This document shows positions 35,560 through 48,610 of a DNA stretch of 64,000 nucleotides, piece by piece. Source of the stretch: Casuarius casuarius (taxonomy: Eukaryota; Chordata; Aves; Casuariiformes; Casuariidae); assembly GCA_003342895.1 (NCBI GenBank), contig PTFA01000158.1, positions 879,921-943,920 of the forward strand, read 5' to 3'. Position 1 is the stretch's first letter. Every line of letters begins with the position of its first letter. The notes beneath the pieces were generated by a model. The model was not told the origin of the DNA and searched no databases. It worked only from the letters and a program-made list of their open reading frames with translations. The position numbers were made by a program, and so were the translations under genes.

Positions 35560-37689
35560 CAGGCGGTGGGTGCAATCACATAAATCCTTCCCTGACCCTC
35601 ATACCTGCTCTGTCCTTATGCCTTCTAGCCCTGTCCTCGTGGCCTGAAATCCCAACAAGTCCTGAGCCAGTGTCCTCGAAAGTAATTTGGATTCTTTCCA
35701 CTGGCTTCAGCTCTGTTGAGCAAGCCAGTTAGGGGGCCGGACTCTTCCTGGTATCCCAGCACTGCTGCTGAGTGTTCGGCATTTTCCAGCCATGAGAAAG
35801 TCAGTCAGTCATCTGTGAAGAAGTTCAGGTCGGGTGACAGCCAGGGATATATTGCTAGCAAATGGCTGTAGTGAGTTTAATTATTGGAAATTTAAAACAC
35901 ATCACCGAGAAATTAAAAGACAATTCTTGCTGCAAGCATAATAGGGGATGTTAGCCAGAAGATACCATCCTGTTTTGGATTAATTCTTGCTCTTTGATTA
36001 GTCTTTTCAGTTTATTATTCTCCTTGGAACTTTCCTGGAATAACAAAGCAGCAGCACTGGCCCATGAAATGTGTTTTCTTGGAGCTGAACCTGCATCTGA
36101 TGGTGTTTGGTGTTCGCTGGCCTCAAGAGAGCAGAAGGAGCAGTGCCCTCGGTGCGCTGCCTGCACCCTGGGCTGAGTGTGCAGGGTGGACAGGCCGGGG
36201 TTATCCTCCGCAATGCATCCAAAGCACGTGGACCCACAGCCAGGCCAGACCTTCCCCTGCAAGCAGGTTTGGGTTTCTGTGTCGCCGACCCACTCTCTTC
36301 CTCCATGCTATTCCCTCTCGCTGCTGGAGCCCACTTAGTGCAGTTTCTTTGGCTGAGGAAACTCCCCTCTGTCCTCAAGTTAGATAAGGACAGGAGGAAT
36401 TTTTTTAACAGGAAAAAGCCACTTGGCTCTATTTGTCATTCTTCATTAGCCTTATCTCAGTCTCTCTTTATCCTCCTTTCTCCTGTGTTGCTTGGTCACT
36501 ATAGCTCTTAATACTTCCTCTCTTGATAAAGATGGCTTGTTCAAAATGTATTTATATCATTAGCTTCAATTGCCTTACTTGGCAATGCAACCCTTGGTGG
36601 CTGGTTTGTTTGTTTTCTTAATCTTGGTCTGGGGGCAGGGTTATAAAAATGGACGGAAACATTGGCAAGTTTTAATCTGTGCATTCGCATGTCGTCTCTC
36701 AGGGATCATGCAAGCTCTGTGTGGCTGTATAATGTGGCACATATTGTCTAGGAAATGGACTTAATCCCATGAAGCCAGTAGAATGACACAGATTTACTCT
36801 CGCCGCAGCAGTGGCTCCTTGCACATGAGCTGGGTTTGCACCCAGGGGTCCCCTTCAGCTGGTGCTCAACACTTCTCCAGCTCTGGCTCTTCAGTTGGCT
36901 CCCAGCAATGGCAGAGCTAAAAAGAGAGCCAAGAAGCTCTGACTGCCAGTCGCTTGCCCAGCCCCTTCTTTCTTTCCCTTTTGATCACTTTATCTGGGTA
37001 TGCTCTGTTGAACCCACTTGTCATTTTTACATACTTCTCTTTGATGTTTTTTACAGCGAGAGTAAAGTCCAGTGCTTGGATGTTTTTGGTGGGCAGAACA
37101 ACTTGGTTCAGTGCAGCCGCCGCATCTCAGCTCGTTGGGCAGCATGCACACTCTTCCCCCTCCACCAGCATTCCTCACCCTTTCAGGCATTTAACTCTCA
37201 GGACTTTGGGGCTGATTTTCCCTCCCTTCCTGTCCTTTGTTATATAGATTAGATATTTCAGGGAGCTTTATGAACATGACAAACCCTTGATTTCCAGTGT
37301 CACTCTCCAGAGTTTTGTTCATCAATGTAACAAGAGCCTGTGGTCAGACTTCTGTTACAATTTGCCCATGGAAAGAAGGTTTGAAAATGGATAAACCAAA
37401 AAAACCCCCCAAAAAACGCCAAACAAACCTGAAGAGCTCTTAAAAATATTTGGAAGCTTGTGTCAGTTCTAAGATGTGCTCAAGTAGGTTACAAGGGCTA
37501 GTAGCACAGTGGATTTATGTATGTTTGGTTTCCAAGACTGGCTTTCATGGAAACAATGTGATAGTATATGGTTTTGGTCAGGAACCTCAACACCATTCAT
37601 GTTCACCTCTAGGGTTTGGTTCATGGTAGTTTATACTCCAGAGCTCATTTCTAACCTATGAACCTCAGTTTCCTTGCTGCGAAAAATAG

Positions 37690-38300
37690 ATGTGCATGGG
37701 AAAGAGAATTATGCATGCAAAGCACTAGCCTCTACATGGATGCGCCTGGGGCACACAACCAGTTTAGACATAGCTTGAGACAGCCTGACTACAATTTCAC
37801 AAATAAATATCCTTATTTTAATATCTACTAAGACATCTGGTATGGGACTCAGTTAGACATTAAAACACATTAGTGCAGGTGTCTACATGTGGGCTAAGTG
37901 CCTATGCTCCCATTACAGTCAATGGAGATCTAGCCAATGTAGACCATGGAGCCATTAGTGTAATTTGGCTCACCCTAAAGGAGTCTCCTGGTAGGTAGTC
38001 AGCTGAGTTGCTTCCAGATTCCGTTGACCATCATTTTTTCGGAGACTACATCCTAATCACTGTAATAAGGGCTTAGACCCTCAGTTCCATGCAGACACCT
38101 ACAAGTAGGCACCCAAATCCCACCCCAGTTTTGTTTGGCTTTTACGCCTTCAGTTCCTGTTAACTTTTTGGATATTGGAGGCAGGAGGAATCTCAAGCAA
38201 TTATCTTTTATTAAACTGCCCAAAATGGCTTTATCAAGTTACATTTAGGCACCTGGGTTTGAAAATTTTGACCACTGCTGTTATTCTCAGATTTCACTCT
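37690..38300. mobile_element. Possible ancient interspersed repeat, family not assigned
   Basis: The stretch contains phrases common in bird and reptile intergenic repeats, such as 'CATTACAGTCAATGGAGATC', 'GACACCTACAAGTAGGCACC' and 'ATTTAGGCACCTGGGTTTGA' followed by AAATTTTGACC. The phrase TAGGCACC(T) recurs. I cannot name the family or place exact ends; the call rests on word recall only. Confidence 0.4.
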
Positions 38301-39249
38301 CTAGACATTTCAGTTTGTCTCGTTCTGGATATGGAACAGAAATCTAACACCAAACTATTTCTCCAAGCTCTGCTGGCTTCTCCATGAATACCATCACCCA
38401 TGACTCATGCTCTTTGGCATGGATAAGTAGCTAGATTTAAAATATGGTTTTGTACTTCTTTTGATTTCCAAATAAAGTGTAATGGAAAAATATTATTTAT
38501 CTCCTAACTTTATGCATTACACTGACTTTATACAGCACACTGACTGTTACTATAAAAACTTTGTTCTCTATATTAAAACAACCCAATGATTTACCAACCT
38601 TTTCGAGTCAAACAGATCAGAGTAACTTTCTCATTAGTGCAACATTTTCTGATTTTGAAGGGCCTTGCATTAGCCTTGGACTCTCTGCTGTCCCAGAGTC
38701 CTTCAGCTAGCTGTTTGTGCTACCTGAGAGGGTGGTTCACAATGCATCTCAGTGGAGATTAGCAGGAATCATAAAGCTACTGATCCTTTAACCACTAAAG
38801 CAAAATCTGAAATCTCCGCTCATAAGTATTCCTCACTTTAAATCTCAGGCTGTGTTCTGTAACCTTGTCTTTAATTAGACACTCGGGTAATATCACAGCA
38901 GAAATAACCCAGTGTGTCAGCACCAACATAGGCTTCAGCAGCAGTCACAGGCTCTGGCAGCCCTGCTTCCTCCAACACTTACGTTCTTTCTTCGTGCACT
39001 CAACTTCCCCATTGGTATCTAACACTTCACCCTGGGCTCCAGTGTTAAAATACAGAAAAACATAAAGAAATTCACAAAGAAAAATACAAACTTGGTAAAG
39101 TTATGAGAAGCACAGAAAGAAAGATGAGGAGATTAATACTTCGTCTGCACAAAATATTTTCCAAACCCAGGTAGGACAATGCTCTGTTGGTCATGGTTCA
39201 GAGAGGTTTGCCTTGTTGCTCTGCACTAGTTTGCTCTCTTGTAATCCCA

Positions 39250-39345
39250 GCTACTGCCTCACAGTCTCTGGGTGACCTTAGGAAAGTCACTTAAACACTC
39301 TCATTTTCAGTTCTATCCATCTGTAGAAAACTCCTTTTCCCCTTA
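39250..39345 (+). mobile_element. MIR (CORE-SINE) fragment
   Basis: 'CTGGGTGACCTTAGGAAAGT' then 'CACTTAAACACTCTCATTTT', 'CAGTT' and 'CATCTGTAGAAAA' match the MIR segment (GTGACCTTGGGCAAGTCACTTAACCTCTCTGTGCCTCAGTTTCCTCATCTGTAAAATG, quoted here only as a family landmark split by its order). It is a diverged but easily recognised fossil. Confidence 0.78.
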
Positions 39346-40702
39346 CTCTCTGCTTTCTTCCTTCGATTACATAAGCAAGGCAGAGGGAGGCAACCTCAAC
39401 ACCATGTGAACATGGTCACGCAGCCTTTGGGGCAAAGCTGGCTGCCCCCAGCACATCCCACCTGCTCTGAAAGCCAGGAGGTGAGTTCATGTCTGCCTGT
39501 GGTCTCCCATGTTGATTTATCTGATGATCTAGCTGGAATACCGAAAGTCATTAGTGTGGTGCACTGCGCAGGTTAATTCATCCTCCTTCATTGAAGGCAA
39601 ATGGTGTATGAAAAGAAGGCTTATTGTCCTGCTTTACAGACAGGACATTCAGTTATGAAATACTGCAATTTCTTAAATATTAATCTCCTTGCTATTATGG
39701 CGATTGCCTCGTACTGTAAGTACTTTGCACAACGCTTATCACAGTGGAATTGCTCTATATAGGTGCTATCATAAGAGTGACAATTACAAGAGAAAGCTTT
39801 GGAAAAAATAATAACTTCAATGTCCTTCATGCTCGTGTTTAATGGCATTTCCCTAGTCTCCCAGTGGTTATGGAAATTCAATTTGTTCCTAGTAGCTGCT
39901 TTTAGCTTTATTTAGGAAGTTCAGTTTTATGTAAGTCACACTGTCCCAGAGGAAGGGCTGGTTAAATCTGTATAAATGATGAAGTGTTTTGGAGGAAAAT
40001 GAAATGCCCTTGTCATTTGCCTTCAGACAGTGAATATTCATCAAAAGTAAAGTGCAAATATTTTAATCCAGAAATGACCTTGCAGCTGAGACAAAAACAA
40101 CAGTTGCTTGTGGTGACAGAGACTGAGTCACACTTTGACAGAGCTGGTCCTGGCAGGAGGGGTTTACCTAATTTCCTAGAGATGCTCAGGGACTGAATTT
40201 GTCTGATCTCTAGTAGCCAAATTCCAGTGAGAGAAAAAAAAAAATCTTTTGTGCTCTATCTTGAGTTTCATCTTAGCTTTTCACTATTCTCGAGACAGCA
40301 CAATGGTTCCTAAACTAAAATGGGCTTCCCCACTGGTACCAGAAGCTATCTGGGAGCCAGTGGAGAGACCTGTATTCATGGAAACGTAAAGCATGGAGAA
40401 AGTAAGCTGCTTCAATTTGTAAGAGTTGGACTCGTATCATCCTCACGCTCAGATTCAAGCAGAGAATCACAGCAGTTCGGACGGGAGGTAATGAAGGCAT
40501 GGGTCACAAAGGCCTCATTCAGAAGGAAATAAGGGCATTTCTTAGCTGGACAGAGATGAAAGAAGATGCTTTTAGACAGTGCTGTCCTGTGGCCAATCCA
40601 AACTTAATGAGGTCTGAAAAAGGCTCCACACTTCTTCAGCACGTGGACAGTGGGGAGATGTGTGCTATGGAGTGATGGGAGGTCAGCGCCTGAGCTAGTT
40701 CT

Positions 40703-40950
40703 TTAAAGCCTTTTGCCTTTCTCCCCAGCATCACTTTGGTCCTGCTCAGAGTCATCTGAGCCATCGTCACCCACAAGGTCCCTCGCAGTGATGCCAGAGG
40801 CAGTAGCTGAGTGGCATTTATGGTTTACAATCTCGGACACTGGTGTCATGCCATTACTAGAGATGTGGAACAAGCATGAATATTTCCCTGACACATTAGG
40901 TGAAAACCGCTGTTTCAGATGTCCCTGCCGTGCTGGAGAGAAAAGGTTGA
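40703..40950 (-). other. Coding-like minus-strand terminal exon candidate with acidic tail
   Basis: On the minus strand a pyrimidine-rich tract ending in CTCTCCAG (plus coordinate about 40,939) leads into a frame that stays open for about 80 codons to a TAA at 40,703-40,705. It contains a GKYSCLFH segment and ends in an acidic run (GDDGSDDSEQDQSDAGEK, about 18 residues) followed by GKRL. A second acceptor-like CAG (plus 40,888-40,890) lies in the same frame. A minus-strand AATAAA lies near 39,907. No family was recognised and no upstream exon was found, so chance remains quite possible. Confidence 0.2.
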
Positions 40951-42372
40951 AGACACTGCAGAGGTGGGCTACCTGCTATGGCACTGCTGTGGTGTCGTGC
41001 CCTGGGGTGTCCGGACAGCAGAGCCCCATCAGCGAGGACAAGTCTTAGCGAGGCCGCAGCTGTACAAGGGTCATTTGTCCGTGCCATTAGAGCAGTCCCT
41101 GTGCTCCTCCCGTAGCGAAGGCGACTGTGGAGACCTGGCATCATTTTGGAGTTTAGTGATTTCTGGGTTTTAAGGTCTAAGAAATTAGAAGCTGAGATGG
41201 AGCCTGGAGAGAGATGATCTGAGCTGAGTTTGGGCTTCCTGAAGTGTTGATGAAGTATTACATGTTTTCAGTCAGTTTTACCAATATTGTTCTCTCTGGA
41301 GAAGTAAACAGCTACCACACGTAGCAAAGGAATCAATAACACTAGAAGCTATATCTACCAGTATAGTTTTTGAGATGTTTTAAAAGATTATTTTTTTTCC
41401 AGTCCTGGAAGAAGCACAGTGGTCCCAGCTACAGAGAGAAAAAAGTGCCAGCAAAAAGCCACGTGGTGGAGCACAAACAGAAATTTGCCACACACAGATC
41501 GAGGCAAGGCAAGCAGGAACCCACCACTTCTTTGAAAATATGAATGGACTGTCTTACAATGTGTATGAGAATTGGAGGTAAAAATAGAAACTCTTCAGCC
41601 AGAACTGAGCAAATCTGGGCAAGTTAAGTGTACCCACTATTCTGTTGAAATGTCAGCCAAGGCCAGGAAAGCCTTTGCAGGAGCAGGGTGAAGTCCAGTG
41701 CTGAAATTCTGAATTGCCAGAAGCATGCAAAACTCTGGGATTTTGTATGTGGCGGCTATTAAGGGACTATGGAAACATATAAACATGTCTGGCCCTTGCT
41801 TATGCAGCAGAGTGAATTCCTGCGTATACACAGGACCTTACCAGCTGACCTGATCGACTAAAAAAAACTTGCAGTGCTTTCTTGCCTTGTGAGCACTGCC
41901 GAGACAACACAGCTCACAGCATTAAAGTGGATTTCTGGCTTACGGATTCTAAACACAATTGTTTACTAAACTCCAAACACAGATTATTGGTGATAGAAAA
42001 GTGAGAGAGAGCCAAACGTGACTTTTAGATTCAGGTTTAGTTTATAGACTGCAGGGGAAATGCTTAGGGTGAAGTCCTGACCTCCCTGTAGCTGACAGAA
42101 GTTATGCCATTGGGTCCAGTGGAGCCATCCTTGATTTTCTCATCAACTTGGCACTCTTGCTTCAAAGATAATCAAGGCACAGATAACCCTGACTTCTATT
42201 CCCTGCCAGTAGCAGTGCACAGTACGTCTCACTTTTCAGGCTGAGATTTGTGACTTATGCAGGTTTGAAACAACCAGCAATCATCAAGCAGAAAAAAAGA
42301 AGAGATTTGCATGGTCTCATGCAGTGAAATTTGCAGAGACCAGGCTGTAGCAGAAACAGGGAGAAGAAAGTC

Positions 42373-42389
42373 TTTTTTTTTTTTTTTTT
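42373..42389. repeat. T17 homopolymer
   Basis: Run of 17 T interrupted only at its end (C at 42,390). No recognisable retroposon body adjoins it. Confidence 0.9.
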
Positions 42390-44634
42390 CTTTTGTGCAA
42401 GGAACGTGTGTGTGAAGGTCCATCTCCATATGCAGGGAGGCTGTGTTATACCAATAGCTCATTCTGCAAGAGGGGCCAAAAGGGATGGTTTTTTTCTTCA
42501 GCATTTTGGCTTTGATTTGTCTGAATTGCCATGTTATGGTGCCATCTGGAACTCATAAAGATTCCCTTTATTTACAATCTCACTTTGGATTGTATTTTGA
42601 CTTTGATGATATTAGAGATTACTCTTTGCAAGGACTCATCTCCATGTGACTCTTGGCCCTGCTTCCATAGCAGTCCCCAGCTATGTCATGAGTGTCCTGG
42701 GATGCTTCTACAAGAAACTGCTTGGTCTTATTACCAGCTAGTATGGGTTTAATTTGGCCTGATGCTATGTCACTCTGGTTTCACTGCAAAATTTAAATAT
42801 GCCCTGTGTCATTTGTGTTTTCATCAGGAATGTTTTCCCTGTGCAAGAGAAAAGGAGGGCAAAGGAGCAGGAGAGGATAAAGGGGAGGCAGTGTTTATTA
42901 ACCACTGAATACCCTCCTGGCCTGACCTTGGATCTTCCTTACAAGCATTTTGATTTTGTTACTATCGTTCCTCCAGAAACATGTTGCTTTTTGGTGGCTG
43001 ATTTGCCTGAATAAGGCAAAACAAACCTCCATTGGAGTCACTGGGGAGTTGGGAGATGTCTCCTTTCCAGGATGATTCTCTTACACTCTTTCATCATATT
43101 TAATTTACTGAAGGAGGGACAGTGTATGTAGAATAGAAGGAACGCCCGTAAGAACATGCATTTATTGCCAGAGTCCCACAGAATTAACTGAGAAATGCTC
43201 TAGACCAGGTTTATTGGTATTTTCCCCAAGTGCACTGTTAATACTGACACAGACCCAGGGCTTGATGTTTCGCTTTGTGCTTTTCCACTGTTGCAAAGGG
43301 GATGAAAACTTGCTTTAAGAGACTAGGTGGGAGTATTGGGAACAGTGCAGAAAAGACATAAAGACAACAGAGCTGCGGCTCCCTTTGCCAGCCAGGAGGC
43401 AGAGTGGACCCTGTTTTAGCCACCATAGCTCAGAGTATCCTTTTAGCTGCAATATTTTATGCAAGAGGGGAGGAAAGGAGAGCGATGCCTTAGATCTCCA
43501 CTCACTCCCCACCTCTTCGTGTCCCAGTCTCACGGTAAGCACAGCCTGGCTGGCCTTGGGGCTGTAACCTCCACGGTTGCTAACAGAAAAGCTAGGGTCT
43601 TACATGAAACTCATGGAGACACAGAGAGGCAGTGCAAATATTTAGACTTCTAATAATATCAGCTTCAAAAGACTTGCCATTCCCCTAGACTGTAAAAGAC
43701 AGCAGCTGGAGGTGACTGGCAAACAGTGCATTGAGAACCCACTTGGCATTCTCTTTTTCATTCCCAATGTTTGCCTTTCTATCAAGAAAATATTTTAAAA
43801 AGAAATATGCTAGATTTGCAAGGGGCCGATGGACATTCTTGACATGACCAAACCAAGTGCCAGAGACCTGACCCACTCGTCTCCCGTCACAGGAGCAAAG
43901 TCACCTGCCATCATCCCAGATGTTTTCTCCAGTCCGCTGGAGAAGGCCGAGCTTGCCAGCTGTCTCATAGCACAGAGCACCGGAGCACGGTGCGTGATGG
44001 CTGGTGCCCAGCTAGCTGGCCCCAAAACTGGAAGCGCAATGGACACAGCACATTGCACATGAGTTCATCAGCACAGCTTATGGTAGGGCTTATTAGCTAA
44101 GAAATTAGCTTACACTAGTGTGGAAGCCTTGCTTTGCCAAGCTGAGCTAGTACTCTGCACTGCTCTGCACCCCATGCATGTGCAGGGTGGTGGGTATTAA
44201 ATCACGGTCTCCGTGCAGTATGGCCCTGTACAAAACTTGTGCCCTGGAAGAGGGAAAAGGAGCATTAGCTTAAACCTGAACGGATTGGTAACCTCCAATA
44301 AAAGAGTCTGGGGATACTCACATTTCAATGATATAGGCCTAAATCAATGCCAACACTCCAGAAAGCCAGAACTGCTGAAACAAAGGCATGTTGAAAGTAA
44401 CAGTCCTGCTCTCGACTGTAGTGAAATGAAGAGTCATCTTCTGCAGTAGCTCAAGTGGGTCTCAAGGAGAGCCCAGGCAGGGCATTTCACACTAATCTAA
44501 TCTGCAAGCAAGGGATATCAGACACCGACACCCTTGTTTGCCAAATTCAGGCTGACTAATGCTTCCCTGACCTTGGCTCCTGTTACCATATGAATCTCCA
44601 GAGAACAGGAGAACTGGCAGTGTGACAACTATAT

Positions 44635-44812
44635 AGGCACTTCATCTTCAAGGCATTTTATTTAGCATTCCTGCAGAAAGGGAGGGGGGGGAAGTATTGA
44701 GATGCCTGGTTTACAGAGGAGGAGAGGTGACAAGGGGCCATGCCCAGGCTCTCAGGGCTGGCTGGTTTCGGGGCTGGAGTTCAGACTCAGGAATGTCCTA
44801 ATGCAAAACCAT
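44635..44812 (+). mobile_element. MIR-like fragment, diverged
   Basis: 'GGTTTACAGAGGAGGAGAGG' followed by 'TGACAAGGGGCCATGCCCAG' and 'GGGCTGGAGTTCAGACTCAG' follows the order of MIR landmarks (TTTACAGATGAGGAAACTGAG, CAAGGTCACACAGC, GAGCTGGGATTCGAACCC). Indels are frequent and the ends approximate. Confidence 0.6.
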
Positions 44813-45135
44813 CTCTGCAGCTCGTTTCATCCCTCTGACAGTTCTTGTGCTCACAGAAATAGCAGTCTGCTCATTTTCTAATATTGTGGTGCCTTTTTTC
44901 TTATTAGAAAATAATCTCATCAAGGCAGGAATCACCTTTATTTAACATCTTCTCACAGCCTCGGCTCTGCTAGCCTTGAGCCGGGAGTTGCGTCAAAGCC
45001 CATAAATGGGATTAACTCCTTGTGTTCCTTTATTGGGACTGAGGTCTCCAGCAGGGCAGAGTAAGAACATTTATGCTTTTTCTTAAATTTCTTTTAGTAA
45101 CTATTCAAGACCCTGGGATACCCAGGAGATTCCTT

Positions 45136-45154
45136 AAAAAAAAAAAAAAAAAAA
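45136..45154. repeat. A19 homopolymer
   Basis: The longest A-run in the window. It could be the tail of an old retroposed sequence on the plus strand, but the DNA upstream was not recognised as a known transcript. Confidence 0.9.
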
Positions 45155-46293
45155 GCCCAAGTGCTAATATGGTGTTTTTAATTTGGGATATTCCCATCGG
45201 GGTTTGCTAGCACTGTGATCCTTTGCCTGTTTTGTGCGGGAGAGAAAAGCAGGAGGGACTGGCTGTTTTTTCTGGTAAAGGGACAGTACTCACTGTTCCC
45301 GTATGCTGCAGGAGTTGGACAGAAAGGGTGCTTTGGCTCAAAACGCATGAGGTTCAGAGGAAGACTTCATGCTGGACGGAGACTTCATCCTGTGGCAGGT
45401 CGTGATTTCACTGTTTTTGCCTTTGTGCGATTGACCTGGGATCCTACAGGAACAGCAGTTTCTGCGGTGGTTGCTACTGTATGTCAGAAGGGAGCCTCGT
45501 CAAAAGCTCTTCTTGAGTGGAAGCAATCGGGTTGGCTTCCAAGGCTTCCTCCCTGGGCCCCCCAAAACGAGGCTAGCCCTTGTCCAGCTTTCTTTCGAAC
45601 AAGTGAACCAGTGAGGGAAAAATAAAAGCTGAGGCGTAAACAGGGCCCTTTCTTTTCCTCATCTGCTCTTGCAAAGCGCTGAGCATTTTGACCCCGCTCT
45701 CTAATAAAACACTCGCTCAATGTAATGCACCGAGCAATTCCTTCGAGTTCACTGAGTATTCACTTGAGATTATGCAGATTTTGGAAGTACTTGGCCAAAT
45801 TTGGCCCAGGCTGCATAGCAAGGGTGCCTGGCAGGCGCAACACGGTCCGCGGGGAGCAGCTTGCGTGTCCAGAGGATCACACAGGCGGCTCTTCCCAGGC
45901 TGGGCTTTAACCATTTGTGCTTCTGCCCACCGCCAGCCTCGCTCGCTGCATTCGTGCAACTCCCTCTGGCGGCCACATTAACATGATTTCTTGATGTAGC
46001 CCCCTCTCTCAGGCTTTTTTTCAAGGGTATGGCAAAGGAGGAAGAGTAGCATTTTGCTGAATGGACTTGAGACAGGAAGATTTAAGGCGCTAGCTTCCGC
46101 TGAGAGCCCCAGGCACAGAGACTTGTCAGAGCTGATCCCCAGACCTTTTCTGCTAGTCTCGTTTTCCCCCAGTCTCGTTTAACCTTAGTGATGGCCAGCC
46201 TTGTTGTCCCACCTTGCATAAAAAGGATTATATTTTTCTGGCCAAGTTGACAGCTGACTTGGGAGAACAGTGGTTTCTGGTCTGCTCCCAGGA

Positions 46294-46355
46294 CTAGTTA
46301 TGTATTCTTTTCTGAAGACTGGAAAATTGCTCTAGTTATGTATTCTTTTCTGAAG
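46294..46355. repeat. Direct repeat of 24 bp at 38 bp spacing
   Basis: The 24-base word at 46,294-46,317 recurs exactly at 46,332-46,355; the intervening 14 bases begin ACTGGA and the second copy is followed by GTGGA. It is a recent or well-preserved tandem duplication. Confidence 0.92.
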
Positions 46356-46384
46356 GTGGAAATAGAAAAATAAACCTCGGGAAA

Positions 46385-46460
46385 GGGAGCAGAGGCAGTG
46401 GAGGCCATGCCTCCTGTCTCCCAGGGCAGTACCCTGACCACTAAGCTGTTTCGGTTTCTT
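46385..46460 (+). mobile_element. Possible MIR 3' fragment
   Basis: 'GCATGCCTCC'-like sequence with 'TCTCCCAGGGCAGTACCCTG' and 'ACCACTAAGCTG' resembles the MIR landmark of CTCCCAGTCC, then a CTCTAACCACTA word. Only the short 3' part is present, so this is tentative. The 150-codon open frame at 46,398-46,850 starts inside it and is probably chance. Confidence 0.35.
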
Positions 46461-46972
46461 CTTTGGTTAATTGTACTAAATTACTTGCCCAGAGGACCAG
46501 GTTCAGGTGGAGGAATGGAAGGGAATTGCAGCCAGACCGGTGGCTTGGTGGTCAGGGGTAAGGTGCGAAGCACTGGGGTGGGGGCCCCAAGCTGCAGTGA
46601 CATTGAGCTGACTGAGTCTTGGTGGTTCAACTGTTATACAGGAAGATCACCAAGATTTAGCCACAATGTGCAGAAATCCTCGAGAGGTGACTCCAGTCCC
46701 CTTGCTAGAGCATTCAGGCTCAAGGCTAAGTGTTTTTTCACTATTCATCTAGAAAAGTTGTGGAAGAGCCAGAAATCCAGGCATCTTGAGTCCAGCCTAT
46801 GCAGGAGGGCATCTTCTTTCGCAACCAGAAGTGCCCTGGCAGCAGGCTGACTGCATGTCAAAATGAACCTGAATTCGTTTATGTAAAAACAGGCTCACAC
46901 GGGTACCTAGGGACGAAGTAACCAACCCAAACACATTAATAATCAAGAAGAATCAGTTATGCATCTGATGGC

Positions 46973-46978
46973 TTTATT
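46973..46978 (-). terminator. Minus-strand poly(A) signal AATAAA with GU-rich downstream element
   Basis: The plus-strand TTTATT reads AATAAA on the minus strand, in the context TGTAAATAAAGCC. About 35-50 nt further along the minus strand is a GU-rich word (TAATGTGTTTGGGTT), the expected downstream element, so cleavage would fall near 46,950-46,960. It lies in the same orientation as, and 2.2 kb after, the coding-like exon ending at 49,136. Confidence 0.45.
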
Positions 46979-48504
46979 TACAGGTATCACTCAGAAACAG
47001 TTAAGATGTGAGAAAAGGTTTAATGAAAACAGTCCAGTCAAAACACAAAATATTGTGTGGTAAATACAGTTGTCAAAATATTGGCAACTACTTACAACTA
47101 TCAACCGTGTTCATGGGCTTCGTTTGGACTGCAGCAACTTGCTAGATGATATCCACAAATAGTTCTGTGGTATAAAATGAAGAGTCATGGAAGCTTTTGC
47201 AGATACAAATATGAGCATCAGTTTATACAATGAAAAAGAAACCAAGATTTATTTTGTTTTCTTCGCTAATATGCACAGCTGTAAAGTAGATATCTCAAGG
47301 TCGGTCTTTCATCCGAAAAAACCCCAGCTCTTCAGTTTGCTTGTTGGAGGCACATAGCTACACAGAGCTACTGAGAAATGTGGAGATTTAAGAGGCAAAA
47401 CACGGTATTCAGTTTTGACTCGGTGAGATAAACATTTCAGTTCTGAATATAAATATTGCTGATCTGCAGTTGAAATCTGAATAAAAATAATGGGTTTTAT
47501 CCACACACAGGTCTGAATTGAGATTTGTATTGCTTATGATTTTAGTTTTGCTTGGTCTCCTCCCAAAATAACAGTGGGCCTGGCTCTTGCATTTCATCTT
47601 CATCTTAACTGGATGCCCAGGGGACACAGATCTGGTCCAAAACCCACCTGGCACACAGTACTGGCAATCCAGCTCTTCAGAAAAATGTGAACTGGCTCTT
47701 CCACAGCATCAGATTTCTAAGAATAAGAGCTGGTTTCTCTTTCAAAATTTTCACATGGGCATTTCAAATATCACCTTTTCAAGCATGTTAGTATAAAAAA
47801 ATGGTCAGAAATGCTTGAGGTTTGTTTTAAAGGGGAAGGGCAGAGGCTGACATTAAAACAATGTCTCCTGGAGAGGTACCTTTGTTAGAGAGCAAATATA
47901 GCTGTAGTTTGCCTCAGTGAACATGAGCACTAGTCATAACCAACACACATTTGAAAGGCTTGATATAGGTAGGCTTCAAACAGGCCATCTCTGGATACTT
48001 ATCTGCCATTTATTTATTTATCTTTATATACCTCTTTTGCTTTGGGAGCTGAACAAAAAGCCCTACAATTAGATCTACCAAAAAAAGCTTTTAATTACTT
48101 CCATGTTCAAATAAGCCAAAATGCCCCAACAAGTGCCTTTCCACTGGTATTTTTTTCTGAACTTCATCTTCTCAGCTAATCCCAGGAAAGGGAAAAAATA
48201 GCTGCTGAATATCAGAAAAAATCAGTTTTTATTTTATCCAGATGTTTTCTCCATAGCCAACGCACTTCCATCATGTCTCACTCATTGGGAAGGACATGTA
48301 AATGCGGGAACAGCACTTGCATGGCCAGAGAGCATTACTGGCTGAGACTTTTACAAAAATAACAATATAGTTGTGGTTCCAACAGATTCCTGATAGCAGC
48401 TTGGTTATATGGCAAATATAAAGTGTTTCAACAGCAAAAAGAAAAAGTAACATATGGACTTCAAAGGTCTGCTACTAATAGAAATATGAGTACTTGTTGG
48501 CATA

Positions 48505-48610
48505 GAGTTTCAGGCCGGAAGATCATTAGATCGTCTGTTTGACCCCTTGTACAGTATAATCCAAGCTGCAGTGTATCACTCAGATACCTGTGCGTGGAGA
48601 CCAAAGCCCG
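48505..48610 (-). mobile_element. CR1 LINE 3' fragment, antisense
   Basis: 'AGGCCGGAAGATCATTAGAT' followed by 'CGTCTGTTTGACCCCTTGTA' and a 'CAGTATAATCCAAGC' word resembles the antisense CR1 3' end (ggccagaaggga..gatcatctagtctgacctcctgtata). It is diverged. If the minus-strand transcript proposed for 46.95-49.37 kb is real, this fragment lies in its 3' UTR. Confidence 0.7.

Larger units (their letters stand above)
30731..46900. other. Downstream intergenic DNA, second part
   Basis: No gene recognised with confidence. Several GC-rich patches (32.2-32.9, 35.0-35.5, 36.0-36.5, 41.0-41.1, 43.8-44.1 and 45.2-46.0 kb) carry overlapping open frames on both strands, as expected from composition. The longest is 198 codons on the minus strand (34,963-35,559), which resembles no family I know. 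MIR-like remnants at 39.3 and 44.7 kb, an unassigned repeat at 37.7-38.3 kb and a minus-strand exon candidate at 40.7-41.0 kb are listed separately. Confidence 0.5.

Noticed and set aside
46398..46850. 150-codon plus-strand open frame
   Set aside because: It starts inside a MIR-like fragment, has no recognisable domain and no supporting splice or promoter signal.
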